Shown here: positions 33,085 to 43,020 of the stretch, one piece after another | How the letters are laid out: each line of letters opens with the position of its first letter | Position numbering within the stretch: the stretch's first letter is position 1 | Assembly: GCA_026214975.1 (NCBI GenBank) | Contig: JAOBSW010001049.1 | Coordinates: forward strand, 36,546 to 100,545 | From: Gentiana macrophylla | Taxonomy: Eukaryota > Streptophyta > Magnoliopsida > Gentianales > Gentianaceae | Direction: 5' to 3' | Length of the DNA stretch: 64,000 nucleotides | The notes under the pieces: model-generated | What the model was told of the DNA's origin: nothing | Database searches by the model: none | What the model saw: only the letters and a program-made list of their open reading frames with translations | Position numbers and translations under genes: made by a program

Positions 33085-34669
33085 TGTTAAGGCCATATTT
33101 ATATGATTATTAAGGGTATATTTCATTATTATTTTCCCCACATTTGCACAATTTACATGAGAATTAAGGTTTTAAGTGTAATTATTTAATAAAGATGATT
33201 TTAAGAGGGTTGTATGCAAAATTGATGATTTTAAGTGTTGATTTAATGGAATTATTATTATTTGGATTTTATTACATTTTTGCATTGTTTATTTATCATG
33301 TAGGAGTTAATTTTGAGTGCGATAAGTGGATAAATGAAGCTCAAGTCGAATCATAAGAGATAGAGTTGGAATTGGCTTGAAGAAATTGGATAAAGATGAT
33401 GAAATCCGACCCTCAGCATCTTGGACGAGCGTTCGTGCAGCGTCCATTCAGACAGCGTTTGATAAAGCAAGCGGGCGTCGGAATTGTGTTTTACATTCGA
33501 GAGAGTTCAGACGGAGGATGAAGCGGCGTTTACTCAGCGTCCAGGCATTACGGGCGGGCGCCCATAAGACCAGGCAGCGTCCGTTGCCGACTTAACCCTA
33601 ACCGACTTGAAACTCTACATAAAAGCAAAAGCCCCAACCCTAATTCAGATACCACATAATTGAGATCGCAATTTTACACCAAAAAGCTGCGGCTACAAGC
33701 CTTTTTCCAAAGAGATGAACTTCTCAACCCAACAATCATCTTCAACATGATTGTTGGCTAAAAGCCTATGTGAGTCGACAGAGAGGAAGCCTATCAACAA
33801 CCAAAACCAACTAGAGAGTTCGATGCTTAAGTTTAGTGAGTTTATTTCATAGTTTTTCATTACTTTGGATCATTTTATATTGTTTAAGTTTTATTGAATT
33901 AAGATTTGATGGAACGATCTATGTTTAATTTATGCTTGAATAAATTTATGAAAGTATGTTTATTTAAGTTCTCTTTTATTCAAAGTAATGCATCTAATCA
34001 TGTTATAAGAGATTAGGCATGTTTAGTTGAGTAAGAGTTTGGAAACGATCTCGTGATTTCGTGTTGATTGCATGTTTAGTTTGTTTGAAAAGATAAACGA
34101 AACCCTAGAATTTGATTGAAGATATTTAATTGAATTCGTGAATAAATCACTACTAAAAACTATGTCTTTTTAATCACCATCTAGTTGGGATTGTTGGTTG
34201 ATAGGTGGAATCTAGTCGCCTTGCTGTGTTTTCCTTTAATTGTGTTAATCAAATCGTTAGATTAAGTTTAGTTTAAGTTTTAGTTTTATAAACCCTAGTT
34301 TCCTCTTTGTTTTTTACGCAATTTTTCGCTTGATTCATAATCGACGCCGTCGTCGCATAAGCGACGCCTTCGTCCATTAGGTTTAGTTTTGACGCTCGTT
34401 CACTTTAGTGAACGCTCGTCTGGTTTTCTGTTTTCTTATTTTTCAGCTTGTTTTATCTCTGTTTTCTGTTTTCAATTCTTAGGTTTAGGTTTTAGTTAGT
34501 TTCAACTTTCGTTTAGATAGATAATCGTGACATAATCGTTAGAATAATTGTTATCTCGAATCCGATAAACATTCCACTCCACTTAGGGCGACCCGTAAAC
34601 ACCCTATACTACGATCCTTATACTTGGGGTGTTTCGGTTTATAAATTTAAAACACGTTTTTACCGAACA
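33085..34669 (+). repeat. Family X1 LTR (plus strand), adjoining element Y
   Basis: A complete 1585-bp LTR ending TACCGAACA at 34669. It closes the deleted X element that starts at 31090. It is followed not by X internal sequence but by the end of a Y LTR and the Y leader, and so occupies the place of the missing Y 5' LTR. Confidence 0.92.
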
Positions 34670-34713
34670 AGTTTTTGTCAAAAACTTGTCACGGATTTTC
34701 CGTGACAAGTTTT
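34670..34713. repeat. Palindrome at the X-Y junction
   Basis: AAAAACTTGTCACGGA and its complement TCCGTGACAAGTTTTT sit with two bases between them (about 34680-34713). The right arm is the true Y LTR end plus the first leader bases. The left arm is an inverted copy of the same. The joint therefore contains two Y LTR ends head-to-head. Confidence 0.88.
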
Positions 34714-34731
34714 TGGCGCCGATGCCGAGGA
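34714..34731 (+). promoter_or_regulatory. Primer binding site, family Y (tRNA-Asp type)
   Basis: TGGCGCCGATGCCGAGGA, seven nt after the LTR terminal CA. It differs at few positions from the usual Athila TGGCGCCGTTGCCGGGGA. Confidence 0.85.
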
Positions 34732-35325
34732 ACCGGACGGTTGTCTAGTTTTTGTTTTTCGTTTTCTGCTTTTCTGTTTGTTTTTGTTTCGTTTTCTGTT
34801 TTAATCCGTTTTAAATTCTGCTTTTTTAGTTGATAATTGTTTTAGGTAGTTGTTAAGTAGATAATTAGGGTTTAAAACCATCCCTTAGTATTTTTCTTGA
34901 AGTTAGATCTTCGTCCTTTTTTTTTTTTCTCGACGTTCTTTCTTCCTTCTTGCATTATCTGCAAATTCTGTTTTGTTCTAAGTTTTCCGTGAGCAAACGG
35001 GCTGCTGGATATTGGGACGCCCGTCCGCTGGAAATTATCAATTTGCCTGGTTTTATTCACTTAGACGAGCGCCCATAAGTTTTGGGACGCCCGTTCAGTA
35101 TTCGCGTCGCCGAGACGGCGTTTACATTACTAAACGCCCGTCCGATCTCAAATTCATCTCGGGCGCCCGTCCAATCTTTCGGACGTCCGTCCGGTATTGT
35201 TTTCCTTAACACTTTTGTTTCCTTTTCTTCTTTCCCTTTCCTCTCTTTAGGCTTTTAATTTTTAGTTTAGGCTTTTATCTCTTCTTAGTTTTTAGGTTTT
35301 GTTCCACTTGTTTTTGGTCCGGTTT
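34732..35325 (+). other. Family Y leader with GGACGCCCGTCC-type array
   Basis: Untranslated leader before gag. The first half is T-rich. The second (about 35000-35200) holds at least five variants of the GGACG-CC-CGTCC inverted motif. No gene is seen. The motif array also occurs in 42210-42420 and in the LTR U3 regions. Confidence 0.75.
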
Positions 35326-37030
35326 ATGCAAACTCGGAGTCATAAGGGACCGTTAATATACACCCCCGACCCCGAGCGAACCATAGTCCGCCAAACAGCG
35401 GAATTTCCGTTCATGGTTTCGCGCAGGCGAGCGAGCGAGATCTTGAAGAACAACTAGCAAGAGAAATCACTGATTTTGTGATAATGGCCGCTGATAATAG
35501 ACGTACATTGGCAGACTACGCCATGCCAGGCGAAGTCAAGGTCAACCCGGCTATTGTTATTCCAGCCATTACTGCACAAACTTTTGAGCTGAAGCCAGGA
35601 CTCATCCAGATGATGCAGCACGCATCAATTTTTCACGGCTACCAATCAGAGAATCCGCATACCCACTTACACACATTCTTAGAGATATGCGGTACTACAC
35701 GCATCCAAGGAGTAAGTGAGGATGCTATTAAACTTAAACTTTTCCTTTTCTCTCGAAAGGAGAGGCTAAAGAGTGGTACACCTCTCTCCTTCGAATCTAT
35801 CACCACCAGGCGTAACTCGAAAGGAGTTCTTGAGTCAATATTTTCCACCTTCAAAGATAGCCCAAAGTGCTTAAATGACATTTTCACATTTTATCGAGAG
35901 AGAATGAATCTTTCTTGAGTGTTGGAAGAGATTCAAGTCCCTTCTTAGAAAATGCCCCACCATGGCTTGCCTTTGGAAAGGCAAGTCAATACATTCTTGA
36001 TGGATTGACCGAGCTTACAAAAGGCATGGTCAATAGTTCTTCTCGGGCGGGGCATTTCAAGAAAACGCTTTGATGAGGATGGGCATTGTTTGAGGACATT
36101 GCAAAATATAACTATGCCCCTCTTATCAAGCAATTCAAGCACCTCCTCCTCCCAAGGTTGAGGAAGTCAATTTACAAAGTTTGATTGCCATCTTCGCAAA
36201 GCGAGATGGCCCCACCTCAAGTTTCCAATCCTATAAATCAAACTCCCTCTTTCCACGGAACCCTCAGGTTCAGATTGCGAAAAAATTCTTTGTCGGACCG
36301 GCCATATGAATGGCCAATGTCAATTTAATCCCCTCGCACCTTATCAAGTAAATGTTGTTCATGACTATGGGACGGTACAATCAAGTCACATGTCAAAATT
36401 GTGACGAGGTGGGGCACACTTCTAAATTCTCGCCCTATGAACGGACGAGAACGCGGAAGTAAATGCATTCTATGGCCGAACAATCAAAGGTTCAATCAAT
36501 TTCGTGCCAGGGCAATTTTCAAAACCAAGGGTTTAGTCCATCTTCTAATTTCAATCCCAACTCAATTTTAATTCGAATCAATTTCAACAGAAACCCTGGT
36601 TTAATCGAGAATCAAAACTCGAATTTATCCAATCCTACGCGCAAAAATTCAATCGTAATTGGCCTTCCAATTCAAATTCTCAATTTCAAAGTCGGCCCAC
36701 CATACCCTATGCTCCAAATCTCCAAAACTCTCAAGGCCCCTCCCAACCTACAAATCTTGAGGCTAAGTTGGAAGAGCAAAGTAGATCGATGAAGAATCTT
36801 GAGAGACAAATTGGGCAACCTGGTGAGCGGTTGGCTTTCTAGACCCCAGGCATTTGCCCGGTTTCACTGAGAAGAATCCAAAGGGTGGTCAAGTTGCTCA
36901 GGCTGATTTGAACAAAGGCCCATGTACTGACCTCGTGCCATCAATTCAATACGGTAAGGAGGAGGCCAGTGCAATGAATCTAAGGAGCGGTACTCAAGTT
37001 AGTGGTTCTTCCCATCCGGGAAACCACTAG
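35326..37030 (+). pseudogene. Athila gag, family Y
   Basis: The chosen start is MQTRSHKGPLIYTPDPERT at 35326, matching the MQT-S start of the X-type gag. After an early frame break the best stretch (35478-35918) reads RRTLADYAMPGEV, then FELKPGLIQMMQHASIFHGY, ENPHTHLHTFLEICGTTRIQ and GVSEDAIKLKLFLFS. This is the conserved Athila capsid region. Fragments of the rest continue with stops, including a zinc-knuckle-like TCQNCDEVGHTSKF near 36390-36430. Asparagine-rich text follows, then SAMNLRSGTQVSGSSHPGNH and TAG at 37028-37030. The structural protein forms the particle that packages element RNA. Confidence 0.8.
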
Positions 37031-37060
37031 CCCCTCCTGCCATTGATAAGGCAGGAGGGG
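37018..37060 (+). promoter_or_regulatory. Candidate -1 frameshift signal, family Y
   Basis: The heptamer GGGAAAC (37018-37024) lies in gag frame as ccG-GGA-AAC, the X-XXY-YYZ form of -1 slip sites. A 6-nt spacer CACTAG follows and ends with the gag stop. Then comes a perfect 11-bp stem CCCCTCCTGCC / GGCAGGAGGGG (37031-37041 and 37050-37060) with an 8-nt loop. The -1 frame is open from here to 37395 and leads toward protease. Confidence 0.6.
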
Positions 37061-37990
37061 AAGCTGAGCACCTACACTCCCCTCAACTGCAAGAGAAAAC
37101 TCAGGTGGCTGATCCCCTGAGAGGTGAAGAATTTGGTGATCCTCAAGTGGCTGATCCTTTGAGGACCGAAAAAGCAAGCGAAAGTCAGGAGGCTGATCCC
37201 GACTCTACCGAGAAATCTGAAAAAAGCTGTTCGTTGGAAGGATCGGAAGAGCAGTGTCAAGTGCATCCTCGAAAAAGATTTTCTCACGAGGATGACCTTA
37301 AGAAACTTCCATTTCCACCGAGAAAGAGCAACATTCCTTTGATTGAGGATAAGAAAATAAAAGGTGCTAAACCTTTTGAAAAATACTCAGTGTGAATCTT
37401 CCATTGTCGGATGTCTTAGTCGAGATGCCTAAGTATACAAAATTTATCAAGGATGTTGTGTCTTGAAAAAGAAATTAGTGAGGCATGGAAAGGTAGATTG
37501 GTGAGGATTGTTCCATGATTAATTATGAAAACTTACCAATTAAAAGAGGTGACCCTGGCAAATTTGTACTTACAGTTTTGATGAGAGGTCTAGTCTTCCC
37601 AAATTCTTTGTGTGATCTAGGTGCCTCTATAAGCCTTATGCCAATGTCTCGTATGCAAACAAACTAGGTTTACAAAGTCTTCTAGAACCCACTACTATGA
37701 GTTTACAATTCGCGGATAGATCCTCTAAGAAAGCTTCAGAATCCTAAAAGACGTTTTGGTTCAGATTGATCGATTTACCTTTCCAGTTGATTGGTATGTT
37801 TTAGATATAGAGAAAGACGAAAACGTTCCGTTGATTCTAGGAAGACCTTTCTTATCTACAGCTAGAGCTCTCATCATTTGCGATGGTGGGCGCGTGACTA
37901 TCCGAGTTGGTGACCAAGAGGTGAGTTACAATGTCTTAAAGTCCATTCAAGTACCCTCTCGGCCCTCCAACCGGTTTTTCCATTGATTAT
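37031..37990 (+). pseudogene. Gag-protease linker and aspartic protease, family Y
   Basis: The linker (37031-37395, -1 frame relative to gag) has two or three imperfect VADPLR-type repeats and KLPFPPRKSN. MPKYTKFIKDV follows near 37430. The active-site phrase is CDLGASISLMPMS at about 37610-37650; L in place of S/T after the Asp is a variant seen in Athila proteases. The C-terminal half (37756-37986) reads FTFPVDWYVLDIEKDENVPL and GRPFLSTARALIICDGG. Frames shift twice. The enzyme would process the polyprotein. Confidence 0.8.
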
Positions 37991-38179
37991 ATGGCGGATG
38001 ATTTCACCGACTATATGGATAAGCAAGTCATGGGTGTAGAAGCGAGAATATGAGCGATTAGTTGATAATCTGAATACTCATGGTAGGGTGAATCTGGATC
38101 AACTAGCGGTGATTTTGAGGAAGGGTTGTTGGAAGGAGAAGCTTTGGCGGTGGGACTACGAGTAAACTCAATGATATTG

Positions 38180-39120
38180 AGTTGAAAAGTGGAGATCTCA
38201 AGTCTAGTTTAGAAGACCCCCTGCTGGATTTGGTGTTGAAGCCGTTACTAAACATCTTAAGTATGTGTTCTTAAGAGAAGCGACAAGCTTCCTTTAATCA
38301 TATCGCCAAGCTTTCCCGTATAGAGGAAATGAAATTGATCAACGTCTTGAAGAAGAATGAAAAAGCTTTTGGTTGGCAAGTAGGAGATATCGGGAATATC
38401 TCCGACATCCGCATGCACAAGATCAAGACGAATGAGGCGCCAAGTGTGTCGAGACCAGCCCAAGGCTTAACCCTCATATGCAAGAAGTCGTTAAAAAGAA
38501 ATCATTAAACTTCCGGACATGGGAATCATTTATGCCATCGCGGATAGTGAATGGGTTTCCCGACTCAAGTAGTTCCCAAAAAGGTGGAATTACAATTGAG
38601 AAGAATGAGAAGGAGAGGAAATTGCATTGAGGCTTGTTATCAAGTTACTGAGTCTCAGATCGATTATCGAAAGCTCAATGAGGTAACCATGAAAGATCAC
38701 TTTCCCTTCCATTCATTGACCGGATGCTCGGCGTCTGGCGGGACACGCATTTTCTTGTTTCCTAGATGGATATTCGGGATATTTCCAGATACCCATTGAT
38801 CCGGTGACCAAGAAAAGACCACCTTCACCTGCTTATGGTACATTCGCCCTCTGACGAATGCCGTTCGTCTCTGCAATGCCCCAACTACATTCCAATGATG
38901 TATGCTAGCCATCTTTGACGGGCTTGTAGAAAAGTGTATGGAGATTTTATGGGCGATTTTTCGTTTTTGGTCGATCTTTTGATGATTGCCTTGACAATCT
39001 TGATCAGTGTTATCCAGATGTGTGGAAAAGAACCTAGTACTTAATTGGGAAAAATGCCATTTCATGGTAGATGAAGGAATAGTTCTTGGCCACAAGATCT
39101 CAAAACCAAAGGTATAGAAG
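38180..39120 (+). pseudogene. Athila reverse transcriptase, family Y
   Basis: Linker phrases (ELKSGDLKSSLEDP, LKPLL-KHLKYVFL) lead into RT. QIDYRKLNEVTMKDHFPFHS lies near 38655-38710, and a broken GYFQIPIDP region near 38780-38810. The catalytic box, expected as FMDDFS, reads FMGDFS near 38950, so one catalytic Asp is lost. WEKCHFMVDEGIVLGHKIS follows near 39040-39105. Many small frameshifts are present. It is clearly homologous to, but well diverged from, the family X RT. Confidence 0.82.
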
Positions 39121-39760
39121 TTGTGAGGCAAAAGTAGAAGCTATCGAGAAGATGAGCTATCCTAAAAATGTGCTTGAAGTGAGAGGCTTTCTTGGACACG
39201 TCGGCTTCTACAGGAAGGTTCATTCAAGATTTCTCCAAGATAGCCAAGCCCCTGCCCACTTTACTAAAGGAAGGCGTTGAGTTTATTTTTTTGATGAGAG
39301 CCGCAAGCAAGCGTTTGAGGAGCTTAAGGATCGTTTAATATCTGCTCCGATTCTTATATCGCTTCGATGGAACCTACCATTTGAGCTTATGTGCGACGCA
39401 TCAAATTATCTTTGTTGCAGTCTTTGTTCTAGGCAAAAGATCAAAGGAAAGTTCCAGCCTATCTATTACATAAGCCACACATTGAACCCTCTCAAGTTAA
39501 CTATACTACTATCGAAAGGAACTACTAGCCGTAGTCTTTGCTATGGACAAGTTTCGTAGTTACTTGTTAGGAGCTCAAGTGATCGTGTGGGGTGATCACG
39601 CGCGCCTTGCGTTACACGATGACTAAGAAAGAGGCTAAACCGCGCTTACTACGTTGGATATTGACCCTACAAGAGTTTGACGTTCAAATTAAGGACAAAA
39701 GAGGCGGTGAGAATGTAGTAGCGGATCATGTGTCTAGGATGTTAAATGAGGAAAAGAATG
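39121..39760 (+). pseudogene. Athila RNase H, family Y
   Basis: The connection phrase [18 protein letters not shown] is at about 39180. FELMCDASNYL near 39380 carries the first catalytic Asp. PIYYISHTLNP is near 39460. The region ends with [40 protein letters not shown] and ADHVSRML (about 39595-39750), typical of the RNase H end in gypsy pol. It is interrupted by frameshifts. Confidence 0.82.
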
Positions 39761-41430
39761 AACCGGATGATATAGATCTTTACTTTCCTCTAGAAAACAT
39801 CATGTTGATCGATGGCGCTCCACGATGTTCCATGGTATTCTTCCATTGTAAACTACCTTCATGGCCGTTATCTCGATCCGAGAGATGTCTTATCGGGAGA
39901 AGAAAAAGTTCTTCTCGGATTTAAAATATTTCGTTTGGGATGAACCTTATCTTTTCAAGATCTCAGTAAAGATGGTTTGCTTAGGAGATGTATTCGAATC
40001 GAGCAACGTGGCGTCATTGAGCGATTGCCACAGTGGACCTGCAGGAGGACACTTTGGTCCGTGGAAAACCGTTGCTAAGATATTTCAATCCGGTTTCTAT
40101 TGGCCTACGATCTTTAAAGATACGGAAGCTTTCAGTAAAGCTTGTGATAGGTGCCAAAGAACCGGTACTCGACAAGGCATTTTGACATGCCTTTAAAACC
40201 CATCCTCGAATGCGAAGTCTTTGATGTATGGGGTATCGATTTTATGGGACCATTCCCATCATCTTGCGGTAATAAATACATCTTAGTCTCGTGGATTACG
40301 TGTCTAAATGGGTGGAGGCCCAAGCCACTCCTCACAATGATCATAAGACGGTGATGAAATTTCTAAAGAAGAATATTTTCGTGAGGTTTGGATGTCCACG
40401 TGCCTTGATCGAGTGATGAAGGGACGCATTTACGCAACCGACCCCCTAGAGAAAGTTCTCGAAAAATATGGTGTCCGGCATAAAATTGGCACACCGCACC
40501 ATCCTATGACTAGTGGTGGGTTGAAAGGAGCAACCGAGCATTAAGAAGATCCTGGAGAAAGCATTATGATCATAGGAAAGACCGGAGTCTAAAGTTGGAT
40601 GATGTCTTGTGGGCATATCGAATCGCCTATAAGACCCCTATGGGTACATCACCATATCAAATGGTCTACGGAAACCATGTCATCTCACTGTCGAGTTAAA
40701 GCATAGAGCTTATTGGGCTACAAAGTTTCGAACTTTGATTCCCAATCTTGTGGGAAGCATCGACTACGTTAGATTACATGAGTGGACGAATTCGGACTCC
40801 AGGCCTATGAAAGTGCCAGGGTTAGTAAAGATAAGATGAAGCTACTCCACGATGCTAAGATTAAGAAAAGAGAATTTCATGTCGGCGAACAAGTTCTTCT
40901 ATATAATTCTAGGTTACATCTGTTTCCTGGAAAGTTAAGGACACGTTGGTCCGGCCCTTTCGAGATTCTCCAAATCATTCCGGGAGGCGTTCTAGAACTT
41001 CGTGGTTATAGTGGTGAACCGTTTCGAGTCAACGGTCAGAGGTGCAAACACTATATTGGTGAACCCAAAGAGACATCTTTGATTGTTAAATTTTCGATAT
41101 TCTCGGATGTGGTGTTACTCGGTCGAAGAATTTGACGAGTTATCACCCGACTTGTTCTCCGAGGATGACGGTAGTGATCCGTCTCGAAGAAGTTCTAGCA
41201 GGTAGTGTTGATATGGAAGAGTTTGAGAGGGGCGACAACTAAAAGCGTCATCGAGGAGTCGGAGGAGAAAGAACACAACCATGGGAAACTTAAGAAGGTT
41301 TGGAGAGCTTTCAAAGATTTCACCCCATGTGTGAGATGTTTGTTTCTGCAGCCACACTACATCGATCGAGCTTAAACGAGGTAGTGGGTGGCGAGAAGGT
41401 TAAATGGCCTGATCCAGGTGAGCTTACAAT
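39761..41430 (+). pseudogene. Athila integrase and pol C-terminus, family Y
   Basis: The zinc region has CHSGPAGGHFGPWKTVAKIF (about 40025-40090) with [12 protein letters not shown] ending it near 40170. The core starts [20 protein letters not shown] (about 40208-40270) with NKYILV following. The second Asp and Glu regions near 40400-40560 are damaged. The C-terminal domain (40782-41135) includes KKREFHVGEQVLLYNSRLHL, LRTRWSGPFEILQIIPGGVL and FRVNGQRCKHYIGEPKE. A tail to WPDPG (41404-41418) mirrors the family X tail, here without the immediate stop. Confidence 0.83.
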
Positions 41431-41480
41431 GTGTCGAGCTAACGACATTAACCAAAAAAGCGCCACTAGGGGGCAACCTA
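41431..41480 (+). promoter_or_regulatory. Post-pol RNA module, family Y
   Basis: GTCG-AGCTAA-CGAC hairpin, ATTAACCAAAA, then AGCGCC and GGGGGCAACC. Compared with family X the fourth base pair of the stem is G-C instead of A-T. Confidence 0.75.
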
Positions 41481-41602
41481 GATATCGTTCTTTTAGTTGT
41501 TTTGTTTTATGCTTTGATAGTATTAGTATTTAAGTTTAGTTTATTCGATTTTAGCCTTATTAAGTTTTTGTTTTTATCATCGATTAGTTGTGCTTTCTAG
41601 AT

Positions 41603-42004
41603 ATGGATTTCGGTGTTCAGCCAGAGGAGTTACCTTTCCTTAGGAGGATCCCACTCATTACTGTAGATGACGGACCGGGAGGAACCATCGTTTTGCACGT
41701 AGATTTTGACATTAGTACCCGCGTCAAGGCGGTCACCTATGTTCTCATTGCTCCCCGTTGTTCGGGAGGTGGAGACTTTACTACCGAGGAGTTCTGAGCA
41801 GCTCTAGGGCGTCCTTACACCATCCTCAATGATCCGATCTTCGACAGATTTAGCGCTAGTCTTTGCAAAAGTGAGCACTTTCGAGGTGTTGATGTATTTG
41901 GTGAGGACCGGGGTTTACAAGGTGAGTATGACTTCCCTCCGGCGATTGACATGCTCCGCCGTCTCATTCGAGTGATCGATTGGTCGGACATTTATGATGA
42001 CTAG
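41603..42004 (+). pseudogene. Small extra ORF of element Y, unknown function
   Basis: From ATG at 41603 the frame runs 133 codons to TAG at 42002-42004, broken only by one TGA at 41795-41797. The predicted text includes MDFGVQPEELPFLRRIPLIT, DDGPGGTIVLHVDFDISTRV, ALGRPYTILNDPIFDRFSAS and LRRLIRVIDWSDIYDD. It is acidic, with no signal peptide, membrane segment or zinc motif. It lies between integrase and the ORF-1-like gene, flanked on both sides by the hairpin-GGCAACC module. I do not recognise a family. The near-intact frame among heavily broken neighbours suggests genuine coding sequence. Confidence 0.55.
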
Positions 42005-42018
42005 CGTTCTTAGGATGT

Positions 42019-42066
42019 TTCGTCGAGCAAACGACGTAAAACAAAAGCGCTGAGTGGGAGGCAACC
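42019..42066 (+). promoter_or_regulatory. Second copy of the RNA module in element Y
   Basis: GTCG-AGCAAA-CGAC hairpin, GTAAAACAAAAGCGCT, then GGGAGGCAACC, 15 nt after the small ORF's stop codon. It has the same layout as the module after pol at 41431-41480. Confidence 0.78.
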
Positions 42067-42209
42067 TTTGTTTTCCATCATTTTATTTATTTTCTAGTAA
42101 TTTTATGTACTTCATTTGATTTTTATTTGTATTTTTGAAGTTTTATATAAGTTTAATAAGAAGGGCAAATTTTGCATTTGATTTGTATGGAAATTTTATA
42201 ATTTTTGCA

Positions 42210-42420
42210 CTTAAACTGCTTGGACGCCCGTCCAGAACTCTGGACGCCCGTCCGCTTTGACTAATTTTAGGACGAAGCGGCGTCCACTAAGCCTGGACGC
42301 CCGTCGATTTATTCCTCCAATCTCGTATGTGATTTAAACTTGGACGCGGCGTTTAATAAACTGGACGCCCGTCCGGTTCATCCGTCTTTCGGTGGGCGCC
42401 CGTCCACCGAAGTTGACGAC
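42210..42420 (+). repeat. GGACGCCCGTCC-type motif array between ORFs of element Y
   Basis: At least five near copies of TGGACGCCCGTCC in 200 bp, in both exact and decayed form (for example about 42220, 42241, 42294, 42361). Each is an inverted repeat, GGACG/CGTCC. A TATA-like CTATATATACCCC follows at about 42438. Confidence 0.8.
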
Positions 42421-43020
42421 AGCGCCCAACCTCTGTCTATATATACCCCTTCATCGAGTGAACCCTCACTTTTCAGAATTTCAAAAATCAAGAACGGTTT
42501 CTCTCCCTCCTTTTGCCCTAAAATCGTCGATTCTACACCGTTTTGGGCGATTCAAAGTGCTACAGGCCGCCCTTGCTACCCTCTCTTTGATTTTCATAAC
42601 CAAATCCCCAACACACGATATTTTTGGAGAATCAGACCCATTGCTTGATCCGACTTTTTGAAGAAAAATCTGATTTTGGAGGTCATTCTTGTGTTGTTTG
42701 GACTCGTTTTCACCTCAATCAACATCTACTCACCCTACTCGGTAAGTTAGTAACAACTTTTCTAGATTTCATTCACGTTTTTGTGAGTTCGATCTTTGGG
42801 TCGGCTCGTTTTCTTGAATGTCACCTTAATTTTTTTTTTCGGTTTTGGTGTTTTTTTCTGCTCTGTTTTGGTGATGTGGTGTTGTGGTGGGTGATGAATG
42901 GATTGTTTGGTGATGGTTTTGGTGGTGGTTGTGGTTTGGTTGTTTTGAAATCCCGCTTTGGATGTTAAACGGGTATCTTTTGTGCACATTAGGATTGTTT
43001 GGTTTAGACTAGGCGTGGAA
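42421..43020 (+). other. Non-coding stretch before the 3' ORF of element Y
   Basis: It starts with TATATATACCCC (about 42440), which may mark an internal promoter. Pyrimidine-rich DNA follows, then a G/T-rich segment (42840-42960), then the ATG at 43021. Overlapping short ORFs in several frames share no domain. No gene is called. Confidence 0.5.
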
